Positions 1 to 9,454 of a stretch of 64,000 nucleotides of DNA are shown here, piece by piece (position 1 is the first letter of the stretch; each line of letters starts with the position of its first letter). A program made the position numbers and the translations under genes. This DNA comes from Hyphomicrobium sp. (GTDB taxonomy: Bacteria; Pseudomonadota; Alphaproteobacteria; Rhizobiales; Hyphomicrobiaceae), in NCBI GenBank assembly GCA_016793445.1, contig JAEUME010000020.1, forward strand, positions 124,001 through 188,000, in the 5' to 3' direction. Below the pieces are notes generated by a model. It was not told where the DNA came from. It saw only the letters and a program-made list of their open reading frames with translations, and searched no databases.

Positions 1-377
1 TCTATCGGCAGAATAGCCGGCCAAGGACGCTTGAGATCAGCGTCGATAACGGGCCGGCGGCGCGCGTCACGCTGCCCGATTACCATGACATGGCGGCCGT
101 GGAGCTGCCGTCCGCGGGCAAGCACCGCGCCGTACGCTTGAGCATCCTCGATGTGTATCCAGGCGAGAAGTACACGGATGTCTGCCTCGACTACGTCATG
201 CCGGATTTCGAGTACGAGGAAAGTTTGAGCCGGCCCCCGCCTCCCGCTTCGAAAGAAGATGAGCGGGCGAAAGACAATGCCAAGCCGCCAACACCGCCAA
301 AGCCGCTTGATGGGAAAGTTCCGTTTGGGGATCTCGGGCTACCGTCCGACAAGGACCTTGAATTGGAGCCTCGATGA
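1..377 (+). CDS. Discoidin-like (NADase-type glycan-binding) protein, C-terminal part
   Basis: The reading frame is open from the left edge to a TGA at 375-377, so the N-terminus lies outside the window. The visible part has a beta-rich segment around PAARVTLPDYHDMAAVELP followed by VRLSILDVYPGEKYTDVCL. That pattern is typical of the end of F5/8-type or NADase-type glycan-binding (discoidin-like) domains, where RLTI.DVYPG..Y.D is a common signature. A Pro/Glu/Lys-rich tail follows. The stop overlaps the ATG of the next gene (ATGA), so the two are probably translationally coupled. Domain assignment rests on motif memory only; the binding ligand cannot be inferred. Confidence 0.6.
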   Translation, partial: YRQNSRPRTLEISVDNGPAARVTLPDYHDMAAVELPSAGKHRAVRLSILDVYPGEKYTDVCLDYVMPDFEYEESLSRPPPPASKEDERAKDNAKPPTPPKPLDGKVPFGDLGLPSDKDLELEPR

Positions 378-3300
378 CAACGCACTTCGTTCACGCCTGC
401 ACGTTCGCATTCTTCGCCATGCTGATGGGGTTGCAGCCGATCAACGGGGCCCGCGCGCAAGAAGGCGCCCTCCAGATCGAGTGGCATCCCGATCCCTGTC
501 AGGTGGTCGCGACTGCGATCAAGGCCGAGGCGGGGATCACGAAGCACGTCAAGTTCCGGGGGCACGCTCTGTCGACGCGCACTCTCTTTTACGCGGTCTG
601 CGAGCAAGTGCGCGGCGAGATTGTCGGTCGCGTCAAAGCCCATGTGGAGAAGATGCGCAGCGGCCTTGAGGGGGAACTCCTGTCGCGGGCCGAGCCGGTC
701 TACGACGATTTTCTCGGGTGGCTCACGGACTTCGTTTGGGGTTCCTTGCCGGAATCCGAAAGGAATCGCGTGGGAAAGGAAGAGTATCTCCGCCGGTGGC
801 TTAACGATCCGAACGCCGAGTTCGAGCGCTTCGTAAACTACTACATGCAGGTGCATGCACCCAAGGTTGCGGGTCTTCTGGAACGGCTTGCCAACGACTC
901 GTCGGCGGAGATCCTCGACGGACTGCAAGAGCTCTGGAAGGGTGCGGAGGAAAAGCTCAGCAAGCTTGGCCAGGCCGAGGAGGAATTGCGCAAGGCACCC
1001 AAGGCGAGCAAAGTCGAAGAGATACTCGACAAGTACGGCATCAAGGGGCCGTGGGTGGAGAAGCTGCGAAAACTGGAATCGCAGATCCGCCTGATCGACA
1101 AGACCTACAGCATCGCGGACACGGCCAAGATCCTGAACGATGCGATGACGGCGGATACCTATCCCGAGAAACTGAAAGGCGCTTTCACGCTTCTGGACAA
1201 GCTTGGCGGCGCACTGTCGTCGAGCCGGGTGCCGCCGGTCGGGCTGGTGGGCGATCTCGTGCAGGCCATGGCGGAGCTGGCGAAGGAGGCCGTCGATCGC
1301 GCCAAGGAGGTGGAAAAGCTTGTCAGGATGCGCGAGGGGATGTGCATTGGCGCCGATACCCACACGCTGCTCAATCCCCAAAATCTAGCCTTCGCGAAGG
1401 TGGCGCCGGAGGGAACCCAAGCCTGCCCAGTCGATCTTGAAGACGAGTTTCTGAAAGACGTATTCGTCCAGACCGAACCTGCGGACGCCAATCAGCTCTA
1501 CTTCTGGACTGGCAAGCGCATGATCGTTGGACGCGCCGATGGTGGCGGCCTCGCGGGCGTTCAGACGGCGCGAGACTTCATGGCCGAGGTGGCCAGCATC
1601 GGGTACACGGCCTACGCCGGCAAAGAGAACAAGATCCGTGCGGTTGCCGCAGTTTACAACACGGTCTATGGCGCTGAAGACAACCTCGAGAATGTACCGG
1701 GCCTTTCGGTTCCCCGCACTGGGTTGCTTGGCCTCAGGGCGGAAGCCGACGCGGTGGTTGAGGCCATCGTCAAGCGCGTGCGCGATCTGAAAGACTTCTC
1801 CGAACCCGACCAGTTCTGCTCGGAAGCAGGCTTCAAGGATGCGCTCGAAAAGGAAACGGGACTCAGAGCGGACCTCATGCCGCTGGACGCTGAAGTCGAA
1901 CAGGACCAGCAGCAGCGTAACAAGATCAAGCTGTCCTATGTCCTCGGCTTCATTCTCCTGAAGCGCGGCGATCTCCCCGAAGGAGGGGCGCGAACCGGCG
2001 CCTACTCCACTTACACCGGGATCTGGAAGAAGCTCTCAGATCTCTCCCTAGTCGTGCTCGAGGGCACTGTCGTGCGCACGGGCATGGCCGGTTCGCTTTG
2101 TCCGGAGTGTGCGGACGCGCCCGTAAGTATCAAGGTTGTCAATGGCGAGGAGTTCTCGCTCTGCCGCGTGACACGGGCAGGCGATAGCGGGACGTTCAAG
2201 GCGCGGTTGTTCACGCGTTCTCCGGACGTCTCGGCGAGCTTCACGGCGCGGATTGGAGCCCTCGAAAGCGAGGCAGTTACAGTCGGTCGAAAGCAGCTCG
2301 ACCCACCCGAAAGCGGCGAGCATTTCATGAGGCGATTTGCCTTCAATCTGGGGGTCGCGGCCGATGCTGCAGAGCCCGACTGGAGCGCGGAGCTCGAGCT
2401 TCTCCGTGGGCTGCACGCGCAGGCCCAGGGCCAGTCCGAGGTATCACGCGAGGGTTGCGCCGACGCTGCCGCCGCCCTCGCAGAGATCAAGGCAATCACC
2501 GAGGAACGCGAAGCGCTGCTGCAGGCGGCACTGAAACGCCTCGGCGAAGCCCGTGCGCTACCAAGCGGCGACCTCGGTGCAAGCGCGCAGCGCAGCGCGG
2601 AAGCGCTTGCGGCGGCGAAGGCGGCCGCCGAACGGGCCGGCCAAATGAAGAAGGACGCGGAAGCCGCAGCGCTCAAAGCCTGCGATGGGGCATCAAAGCT
2701 GCGGAGCGCAAATGCGACACTCGACAATGCGGCGCGCCAGACTCTTTTAAGTACCGTGGAGACCGATGCTCGCGCCGCGACGAAGGCCGCAGGAGAAGCA
2801 GCCGTGGCGCGGCGGGCGGCAGCCACGGCACTGGAGACGGCAACGGCAATCACACAGGCAGCGGAGAAACTGCGCCAGCCGCTCATCGAGCTTGCCGCTG
2901 CGCGCCAGAAGATCAGTGCGCTCACCGAGCGCCTCACCGCGGTCCAGGAGCGCCTGAAACGCGCGCGCGCGAAGGCAGAGGGCGCGGCCGGAAAGCTGAG
3001 CGGGATTGCGACCCGCGCCAAGGGCGTTCATGGCGACATTCTAGGTAAGACCAGCCGGTCCAGCCATCCCGACGCCGCGAGCGCTGCTGCAACGGCCTCT
3101 GAACTCTTTGGAGCGATCACGGCATGGGCCGCCACTGCGCAGGCGTGCCTCGCCTCGCTCACCCAGCCGACTACAGAGAGCGGCGCAAGTCAGCAAGCTG
3201 TAGCTCGTCCCGGCGAGGTGCTCGCTGCCATCGACGCCATACTTGCCGACAAGGATCCGGCCCAGCTCGTTGGGGATCTCAGAACGGCCACTGAGAGCAC

Positions 3301-4696
3301 TAAGGCCTACGTCGACGTTGCCGAGCTGATGGAGGAGGCTGCCCGCGCCGCAGCAGGGAACGCCGAAACGTGCAGACAGCTCGCCGAGACCGCGATGACG
3401 GCGGGCGCGAGCGATGATCTCGTTACTGCGGCTGATGCTGCGATTGGTCTGTGCGAATTCCTGAAGGCCAAGTCCGCCATCGATGCCATGCCGGCGGGTC
3501 CGCAGCGCGATGCGATCGCCGAGCGCTATCAATCGGCCGTGAGCCGAGAGCGGGCTGTGCGCGGGCTATTTGAGGAAGCGCGCGCTCTTCACGCGGCAGG
3601 CGACACGGCGGCGGCGCTCGCCAAGCTTGCAGCAGCACGGTCCCAGACCTTCTGCGACAAATACCGAATCATCATCGACGAGACTGCGGCGCGCCTGAGA
3701 TCTGGATTGAAGGATGATCGGGTTTCTGCCGTGCGAGCAGCCGTCGGCAATTGCCAATTCGCCGAGGCGGAGTCGTTGATCGAGGCTTTGGCCGCCGAGA
3801 ACATTCCGCAGCTGGCCAACCTTCGGGCAGAACTCCAGAGCGCCACTGGTCGTGAGCAGAGCGCCAATGGTCTTTGGCAGCAGGCAAATGCCATGCTGTC
3901 GAGCGGCCGCGCCAAGGATGCTCTCTCCCTCCTGCGGCAGGCAAAGAACACCACGCGTTGCAAGGACCTCATATCGCGGATCGACGCGGCCATTGCACGA
4001 ATTTCGGCGCAGGCGGTCCAACCGGGCGCCGGAGAATCCGACGTGTCCGGTTGGCAGACGCCTTGGCGAGGGACACTCAAGACGCAAAGGATTGTCGTCA
4101 ACGGGAGCCCCGCCGAGCTAACCACGCTGTTTGGCATGATGGACCGAGACTGGGCTGCCGAGAAGCAGCGTGATGCCGGAAACGACGGCACCGCTTCGGG
4201 GATCTTTAAGGGATTGAAGGCGGAAGTCGGAGATGTGGCTATCGGCGTCGTCAAGATGCTGGCAGGCGTCATGAACGATGGCATAGGCTGGGGGTTCGAG
4301 CTGCGACCTGAGGGCGGCGGCTTGCGGCTCGCCGTCGTCGGCGCGGATAATGCCGCCGTGGAGATCAACAAGAGCTTGGCCGCGCTCCCCGTATTTATCG
4401 CCGACGGCGAGCGCCAGCTCTCCATGACGCACCGCGCAGCCACCAATGGCGCCACCGCACGAGCGACGATTGTCGCCGACGAGCAATGGACGAAAGCGAG
4501 GCTGACAACAGTCATCTCCTCCGCGCCGGGTACCGGAGACGAAGCCGCGCAGCGCCTGATTCAATCGGTGGAGTTCACGTTCGCGGGAGACTTTGAGCCT
4601 GGCACGCTCAAGGCCGCTGAGATTCAGTCCGAATTGGCGGAAAAGATGGAGACCGCGCGCCGTCTTTATCTTCCGAATACCAAGCCGGCGCGATAG
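374..4696 (+). CDS. Very large exported alanine-rich coiled-coil protein, function unknown
   Basis: The product is 1440 residues. It starts with a cleavable-type signal peptide (hydrophobic CTFAFFAMLMGLQ, likely cut after ARA near residue 29), so it probably acts outside the cytoplasm. Residues about 60-330 are helical and charged. A smaller beta-like stretch near residues 550-640 contains a CPEC motif and looks Ig- or carboxypeptidase-regulatory-like. Residues about 680-900 are a long Ala/Glu/Lys coiled coil. Residues about 1000-1230 have repeated ALxAAGDTAAALAKL-type helix pairs resembling TPR units. The C-terminal 180 residues look globular. I recognise no family. It follows the discoidin-like gene with an ATGA overlap, suggesting a shared envelope or surface function. 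The several long frames opposite it are composition shadows. Confidence 0.75.
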   Translation: MTTHFVHACTFAFFAMLMGLQPINGARAQEGALQIEWHPDPCQVVATAIKAEAGITKHVKFRGHALSTRTLFYAVCEQVRGEIVGRVKAHVEKMRSGLEGELLSRAEPVYDDFLGWLTDFVWGSLPESERNRVGKEEYLRRWLNDPNAEFERFVNYYMQVHAPKVAGLLERLANDSSAEILDGLQELWKGAEEKLSKLGQAEEELRKAPKASKVEEILDKYGIKGPWVEKLRKLESQIRLIDKTYSIADTAKILNDAMTADTYPEKLKGAFTLLDKLGGALSSSRVPPVGLVGDLVQAMAELAKEAVDRAKEVEKLVRMREGMCIGADTHTLLNPQNLAFAKVAPEGTQACPVDLEDEFLKDVFVQTEPADANQLYFWTGKRMIVGRADGGGLAGVQTARDFMAEVASIGYTAYAGKENKIRAVAAVYNTVYGAEDNLENVPGLSVPRTGLLGLRAEADAVVEAIVKRVRDLKDFSEPDQFCSEAGFKDALEKETGLRADLMPLDAEVEQDQQQRNKIKLSYVLGFILLKRGDLPEGGARTGAYSTYTGIWKKLSDLSLVVLEGTVVRTGMAGSLCPECADAPVSIKVVNGEEFSLCRVTRAGDSGTFKARLFTRSPDVSASFTARIGALESEAVTVGRKQLDPPESGEHFMRRFAFNLGVAADAAEPDWSAELELLRGLHAQAQGQSEVSREGCADAAAALAEIKAITEEREALLQAALKRLGEARALPSGDLGASAQRSAEALAAAKAAAERAGQMKKDAEAAALKACDGASKLRSANATLDNAARQTLLSTVETDARAATKAAGEAAVARRAAATALETATAITQAAEKLRQPLIELAAARQKISALTERLTAVQERLKRARAKAEGAAGKLSGIATRAKGVHGDILGKTSRSSHPDAASAAATASELFGAITAWAATAQACLASLTQPTTESGASQQAVARPGEVLAAIDAILADKDPAQLVGDLRTATESTKAYVDVAELMEEAARAAAGNAETCRQLAETAMTAGASDDLVTAADAAIGLCEFLKAKSAIDAMPAGPQRDAIAERYQSAVSRERAVRGLFEEARALHAAGDTAAALAKLAAARSQTFCDKYRIIIDETAARLRSGLKDDRVSAVRAAVGNCQFAEAESLIEALAAENIPQLANLRAELQSATGREQSANGLWQQANAMLSSGRAKDALSLLRQAKNTTRCKDLISRIDAAIARISAQAVQPGAGESDVSGWQTPWRGTLKTQRIVVNGSPAELTTLFGMMDRDWAAEKQRDAGNDGTASGIFKGLKAEVGDVAIGVVKMLAGVMNDGIGWGFELRPEGGGLRLAVVGADNAAVEINKSLAALPVFIADGERQLSMTHRAATNGATARATIVADEQWTKARLTTVISSAPGTGDEAAQRLIQSVEFTFAGDFEPGTLKAAEIQSELAEKMETARRLYLPNTKPAR

Positions 4697-4890
4697 AAGC
4701 TCAAGCTTCAACCTCGCGCAATCTGGCGCAGCGCTATGTGGTTCAATGCGGGTTCACCCAGCCGCATCGCACGGAGCGGACATATAAGTTGGCCTCAGCG
4801 GAGGCGAGGTGGCGGATTGGCTTGATGTCCACAATCTCTGCTGGACAGTCATCTGCCACCACGCAAGTGGCGATTGCTCAGGGCCGCTAT

Positions 4891-4936
4891 GGTTTTGCGT
4901 CGGATAGCGTCGCAACACAGAAGTCCGCTTAGGGCC
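4891..4936. repeat. Intergenic repeat A, copy 1
   Basis: This 46-bp sequence recurs at 9401-9446 with two mismatches, in the same orientation. In both places it lies 8-13 bp beyond the stop codon of a short minus-strand hypothetical gene (4949-5419 and 9455-9802). Confidence 0.75.
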
Positions 4937-4948
4937 AGGAGGTGACAC

Positions 4949-5419
4949 TCACTCGGTCCTCATGGCTTGGTGGATATCGCTAACGCATTCCCCACAAATT
5001 GCCGCTGAAGCTGATGTGGTGAAGTGCTCGACCTCGAACCATTTCTTCCCGCAGAATGAGCATGTATCAGTAGAGGGAGGTTGTCCGGCACATTTGTGCT
5101 TCTCTCGGTCTTCCCATGGCAGCAGGAAAACCAGCCGGTAGTCGTCGGCGTCGCGGTGCTCTTCAAGTTCGAAACGCAAGCCATTAGCTTTGAGGTAGGA
5201 CTTAAATTGTTCAGCTAACTCGGCATCTTTAAACCAAGAAAAATACCACTTGAAGCAGCCATTTCTAACAGCGTGAGCGATGGCGTTAACCTCCGACCAC
5301 TGTGAATCTTCGCAAATGACCCACCCATCACTCTTAACAAGGGACCCAAGCGCCAACTGTTCTAGTCCCAAAGCAAGTTGGGACTGCATTGCTGGATTAT
5401 TGAATCGAAGCGAGCGCAT
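4949..5419 (-). CDS. Small hypothetical protein with ClpX-type zinc-finger-like C-terminus
   Basis: A 156-residue protein. The last 40 residues contain CSFCGKK followed about 20 residues later by CGEC, a C4 arrangement spaced like the zinc-binding domain at the N-terminus of ClpX. The first 110 residues include a W/Y/F-rich stretch (FKWYFSWFKDAELAEQF) and do not match a family I recognise. It stands alone on the minus strand between a plus-strand operon and a non-coding stretch. The ATG at 5417-5419 is the only good start. Slightly lower GC than its neighbours suggests acquired or accessory DNA. Function unknown; a regulatory or toxin/immunity-type role is only a guess. Confidence 0.6.
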   Translation of the reverse strand: MRSLRFNNPAMQSQLALGLEQLALGSLVKSDGWVICEDSQWSEVNAIAHAVRNGCFKWYFSWFKDAELAEQFKSYLKANGLRFELEEHRDADDYRLVFLLPWEDREKHKCAGQPPSTDTCSFCGKKWFEVEHFTTSASAAICGECVSDIHQAMRTE

Positions 5420-5790
5420 ATTCTCAGCAAAACACTGAGGTGCGCGATCGTCAATTCCTACAACCTGCCCTTATAAGTCCGCTTGGGGTCATAAGCCGAC
5501 GATTGCCACGCCTCTCGCGAATATTCGATCCAGATGAAAAACAGGGCGACTGGCAAGATGTTAAGCTGAGCGCGTTGCAACGACCGAGGACGTGCACTGC
5601 TGTCGGCATCCACAGAGCAGGACTTCCAGACGCACTTCCGGCCCACGTCAGCTCGACGAAATGCGACGTAGGCATCACCAAGGCGCCGCTCGCTCCCAGC
5701 CACCAGGATTCTTCCCAGCTGCCTGGACCTCGTGCATAACGTTGTCAGCGCGCCAAATTGACAGCGATGCCCGCTCAATAAGGATTACCC
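5420..5790. other. Intergenic region without a supported gene
   Basis: Only short frames that do not look coding occur here. The segment around 5480-5500 has a phrase (agtccgcttggggtcataag) resembling short intergenic repeats of Hyphomicrobiales and sharing its agtccgctt core with repeat A. The last 20 bases carry the AAGGA ribosome site for the gene at 5791. Confidence 0.5.
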
Positions 5791-7689
5791 ATGACCACAC
5801 GCCGCGACCTCCTGACCACCGTTCCTGCAGCCGGAGCGCTTCTCGCTCTCGGTCCCGCTGCGCTCACGCGGCCCACCGTTGCACGTGCAGAGGAAACGGC
5901 GGCCCCCGGCCCGCTTTGGCGCAGCCCGTCGCTGGTCGAAGAAACTGTGACGGGCCCAAGAGGCGCGATCACCTCCCGCGACATTGGCGAGGTGAACGAT
6001 CGTCTCGCCATGACGGAGAAACGCGCGATCGCGGTCGCCCCCGATATCTGGCTGCTCGCGGGATGGGGCATCGCCCATTCCATGGCCATCCGTGCGCCGG
6101 ACGGCTGGATCATCGTGGATACCGGAGATTCCACAACCGCCGCGACGGAGATGCGCCGGAAGCTCGAGGAGGCCGTGGGCGGGCGGGTTCGGGTGGCGGC
6201 GATCCTGCTCACTCACTGGCACTACAGTGATGGCACTGCCGCCTGGTTGGACGACGGTGCCGAGCTCTGGGGCCACGAATGGCTGGACAGCAACCGCACG
6301 GCTGGCTCCGGCGTGGGACCCTTGGCCGGCTTCTATCAGGCGCGCGCGATCTCGCAGTTCGCCGTGTTCCATCCGGACGAGGGTCCCGATGCGTTCCCCA
6401 ACAATCTCCGCTTCTGGCCCGAGAAGCTGCTGTCGGAATCGAGCTATCGCCCGCCCACCCGGCTGTTCACCAATGGCAAGGTGGAAACCCTCACCATTGC
6501 CGGTGAGGAAGTCAGGGTCATGCCCAACCGGTCGGACTCCTCTGACAGCGTGGGCTTCTATTTCCCTCGCAAGCGGCTTCTCATATCCAACTTCATGGTG
6601 CCGGGCTTCATTTTCAACATCTACAGCCTGCGCGGCGGTCCCTACCGCAACCCTGCAGGCTTTCTCGAGGACCTCCGCCACATGGAGTCCTACGACGCCG
6701 CCGTGCTGCTCGACCTGCATGCCGCCCCTGTCACCGGCGAGGAGGCAGTACGCGATGCGATCCGGCGTTCATCCGATCAGGTCCGGCTCATCCGTGACCA
6801 GTCGCTGCGAATGATCGCTCGCGGCATGGATGGACGAGCGGCGGCCGAGGCCGTCTTCATGCCACCAGCGCTGCGCAAGGGCTGGGAGGTCTACGGTCAG
6901 GTCGAAAGCCACGTTCGTCAAATCTACAGCGGCACCGTCGGCTGGTTCGGCAACGATGTCTACGACATCAACCCTCTGTCTATCGCTGAGGAGGCCCGCC
7001 AAACCATCGCACTCATGGGCGGGCCCATCGCGGTGAGGGCGGCGGCCGCCGCCGCAGCAGCGGCGGGCGACATTGCCGGCTGGCAATGGGCGCTCAAGTT
7101 GACCTCCCTGCTGCTCCAACGCGACGCGATGGATGCCGACGCTCGCAAGACCCGCGCGATCGCGGCTCGCGCGCTCGGCCAGCGCACCACCTCCTCGAAC
7201 GCCCGCGGCTGGTACATCACCGAAGCACTCGAGATGGAGGGCCAGCTTCTCGCGAAGGGCAAGTCGGTGACGATTGCCCAAGTCCGGGCCATCCTTGGCA
7301 CCCCGCGACGCGAAGAGCTGGCCGCCGCCGGCACGGCGGCAAACCTCGCCTTCCTGCCGGTGTTGATCGACCCGGCCAAGGCTGGCGATCGGCGTCTCGC
7401 CTTCACCCTTCAAGTCAAAGGGGACAACGCGGCATGGCGGATCGAGATGCGCAATGGCGTGATCCTCGCAGAACCAGCCGCCGAGCCCTTGCCGGATCAT
7501 GTCGTGCTATCGCCGGCCGATCTGGCCGACTTCATCCTCGGACTGTCGCCGTCCGCCCCCGGCACGGTGCTCGCCGCCCTCGATGTCGGGCTCGACCGCA
7601 GCGTCTTCGTATTCATGCCAGACTCCCCGGTCGCCGAGCTGGAAGGCCATGACCAGGAGGTGCACCTCCTCGGTGAAGGCTCCCAGTAG
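5791..7689 (+). CDS. Tat-exported metallo-beta-lactamase-fold alkyl sulfatase-like hydrolase
   Basis: This 632-residue protein begins with a twin-arginine signal (TRRDLLTTVPAAGALLALG). It has the order expected of SdsA/BDS1-type alkyl sulfatases: an MBL fold (residues about 60-330), an alkyl-sulfatase dimerisation helix bundle (about 350-480) and an SCP2-like C-terminal domain (about 500-625). Known members hydrolyse sulfate esters such as SDS using two zinc ions. The metal loop here is T141-H-W-H-Y-S-D147-G rather than the usual THxHxDH. The later segment has NRSDSSDSVGF where sulfatases usually show APG(E/D)TDD, so one zinc site may be altered. RBS AAGGA lies just upstream. No operon partner is evident. 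Substrate is uncertain; the fold and export are well supported. Confidence 0.8.
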   Translation: MTTRRDLLTTVPAAGALLALGPAALTRPTVARAEETAAPGPLWRSPSLVEETVTGPRGAITSRDIGEVNDRLAMTEKRAIAVAPDIWLLAGWGIAHSMAIRAPDGWIIVDTGDSTTAATEMRRKLEEAVGGRVRVAAILLTHWHYSDGTAAWLDDGAELWGHEWLDSNRTAGSGVGPLAGFYQARAISQFAVFHPDEGPDAFPNNLRFWPEKLLSESSYRPPTRLFTNGKVETLTIAGEEVRVMPNRSDSSDSVGFYFPRKRLLISNFMVPGFIFNIYSLRGGPYRNPAGFLEDLRHMESYDAAVLLDLHAAPVTGEEAVRDAIRRSSDQVRLIRDQSLRMIARGMDGRAAAEAVFMPPALRKGWEVYGQVESHVRQIYSGTVGWFGNDVYDINPLSIAEEARQTIALMGGPIAVRAAAAAAAAAGDIAGWQWALKLTSLLLQRDAMDADARKTRAIAARALGQRTTSSNARGWYITEALEMEGQLLAKGKSVTIAQVRAILGTPRREELAAAGTAANLAFLPVLIDPAKAGDRRLAFTLQVKGDNAAWRIEMRNGVILAEPAAEPLPDHVVLSPADLADFILGLSPSAPGTVLAALDVGLDRSVFVFMPDSPVAELEGHDQEVHLLGEGSQ

Positions 7690-8328
7690 GCCGCATCAGG
7701 CGCGTCCACGGCAGTACCTTGGTCCGCGAGTGCCTGTACCGCTCCCAAAACTACGAGGTCGAGCAAAGTTGACCGCTACCGAGCGGCGAACGGACATGAG
7801 CAACGGTGCGCTGGATAACGACCCCTTGCGCCGCGCGACTGGCACGATCGGTTCGCAGATCGCTTCTGCCATGGGAATGGTGAGCGGTAGCGGAGAGCTG
7901 GCGCCTTATTGAAGCGGAAGCGTGGATAGTTGCAGCGCACCGCCGATCGCGTTGTCGCTCCGATTGCTAAGGCGCTGGGAGTACAAGGAGCTGCGGAAGT
8001 CGTGAGACTTAAGTCCACGGGCTGACACCAAGCAAGCGTTTGGTTCGCACTTCAGCGATTGGCATGACACCGGCCCTGGAACCTAGTTGAGAGGCGCCGT
8101 TCCGGCACTTCCGGCAAAGTTTACACGGCGAAAGTGCCGATTTATTAATGAGGTCTTCGCCCGCACCCTCGTCGACGCCACATCTGGCGGAAGGAGGCAC
8201 CAGGGACTAACATTGCACCGGCACCACTCGACGGGCCAGTCAGCAAAAGTGGGGCGTGAAGTGTCCGCTGCCTCGCCGCACATGTTTAAGGCGGTTGGGG
8301 TTGAGTACGTTGGCCAAAGGAGACTGCG
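7690..8328. other. Intergenic region, mostly featureless, holding one repeat B copy
   Basis: No frame here has a plausible protein. It holds repeat B (7764-7813) and, at its end, an AAGGAG ribosome site for the gene at 8329. It may be decayed mobile DNA. Confidence 0.5.
7764..7813. repeat. Intergenic repeat B, copy 1
   Basis: A 50-bp sequence that recurs at 9912-9961 in the same orientation with about five mismatches. It contains the phrase gcgaacggacatg in both copies and lies in non-coding DNA in both. Confidence 0.7.
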
Positions 8329-8586
8329 ATGAGTGAAATTGATTTGAACCTCAATGACCGCCTTCGCGATCACGCTTTTGCGGTCGAATACGTCTCCGGA
8401 TTAGAGGAAGCACACCACGACAAAGACAAGAGATACGAGGCTAGACTAGCGCACATCAACGAGCTTGAGGCGAAGCTAGCGCGGATCAACCAGCTTGCTG
8501 TTTCGCTTCGCGATGGCATTGGCACAGGTCCGCATGTCAGCGGTCTCCGCACCCTCGTCCAGAACATTGTTGAGGCTTCAAGATAA
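8329..8586 (+). CDS. Small helical hypothetical protein
   Basis: An 85-residue protein with a strong AAGGAG ribosome site 7 bases before the ATG. Residues 25-60 (EEAHHDKDKRYEARLAHINELEAKLARINQL) form an amphipathic, probably coiled-coil helix. No signal peptide, membrane segment or known motif. The good ribosome site and the coherent heptad pattern are the reasons for calling it. Function unknown. Confidence 0.55.
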   Translation: MSEIDLNLNDRLRDHAFAVEYVSGLEEAHHDKDKRYEARLAHINELEAKLARINQLAVSLRDGIGTGPHVSGLRTLVQNIVEASR

Positions 8587-8794
8587 GGAGCGGCCGAAGC
8601 GAGTAACGGTGGATACGCTTCTGCTATGGGAGCCGTTTGAGGCAAATTGGCATCGTGCGGCGGAGCGTCTGTAGGTTCATGCCTACCATTCACGGTTACG
8701 CGGTGGCAAACGAGGGCTGCGTGTACACAAACTGATAGATTTTATCGGTCGCGGCGTTGATGTCCTCATCCTCATAGCTGCCCGGTAGCTGGCC

Positions 8795-9208
8795 ATGATC
8801 GAGGGCGCTGTACCTGTCAACGAAATGCAGGCGGCGCTCGCGGTGCAGATGGCGTTGACGCACTGCGCGGCTCAGACCGTCTTGCAGCGAGCGATGCGCG
8901 TCGATCAGATTCCGCAATTCGAAAGTGCTTGCGCACGTTCGCGATGCAAGCCGAGACGCTTGCCAAGCTGCAACGCGGGTGAGCAGGTCGTCAAGGTTGT
9001 GCATGTGCATCCAGGCGCACAAGCGATCGTCGGCAACGTGGTCAGAGGCGACGCTGGGAGCGGCCAAGGGGGAGGGGTGGATGATGAAAAATGGAACCAA
9101 CCCCATGCAAAGGCGGAATTGCCAACCGCGAGCACTGTGCCAATGCCGCAAGTGTGGAGCGAGAACGAGGAACGGCTTGGCGTGCCAATCACCGGCGATG
9201 AAGGGTAA
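8795..9208 (+). pseudogene. Frameshifted remnant of a phage/element-associated hypothetical gene
   Basis: The reading frame contains two blocks I associate with a conserved hypothetical family that precedes HGGxxG genes in mobile DNA: EMQAALAVQMALTHCAAQT.. with IPQFES, and GEQVVKVVHVHPGAQAIVGNV with QPHAK. Between them, the family-like phrase RTFAMQAETLAKLQRG appears only in another frame at about 8936-8986. The gene therefore seems to carry two compensating frameshifts, and its N-terminal half is missing. The 3' end overlaps the HGGxxG gene by 128 bases. Family recognition is from memory. Confidence 0.5.
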
Positions 9209-9374
9209 GCGCCGATGCCGGATGCACGGCGGTGCCGCGGGAAGCGGAGCGCCGCGAGGCAAGCGTAAAGGTGCCTTCCGCCATGGCGAGCACACGCGTG
9301 AAGCCATTGCCGAGCGGCGGATGATTTCGGCGCTGGTGGCAGAATGCCGGATACTGGCACGGATGGTGGACTGA
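9081..9374 (+). CDS. HGGxxG-motif protein
   Basis: A 97-residue protein with CGARTRNGLACQSPAMKGKRRCRMHGGAAGSG. This is the cysteine pattern and HGG(x)nG motif of a small family commonly carried by prophages and integrated elements, function unknown. The ATG at 9081 is chosen because a GGAGGGG ribosome site lies directly upstream and because the upstream part of the open frame belongs to the overlapping pseudogene. The basic central region (RGKRKGAFRHGEHTREA) suggests nucleic-acid contact, which is inference. Confidence 0.6.
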   Translation: MMKNGTNPMQRRNCQPRALCQCRKCGARTRNGLACQSPAMKGKRRCRMHGGAAGSGAPRGKRKGAFRHGEHTREAIAERRMISALVAECRILARMVD

Positions 9375-9400
9375 CAACTTCAAAAGTTGGTATCAGGTCC

Positions 9401-9446
9401 GGTTTTGCGTCGGATAGCGTCGCAACACGGAAGTCCGTTTAGGGCC
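9401..9446. repeat. Intergenic repeat A, copy 2
   Basis: Matches 4891-4936 at 44 of 46 positions. Like copy 1, it lies just beyond the stop of a minus-strand hypothetical gene. Confidence 0.75.
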
Positions 9447-9454
9447 CGAAGCGA

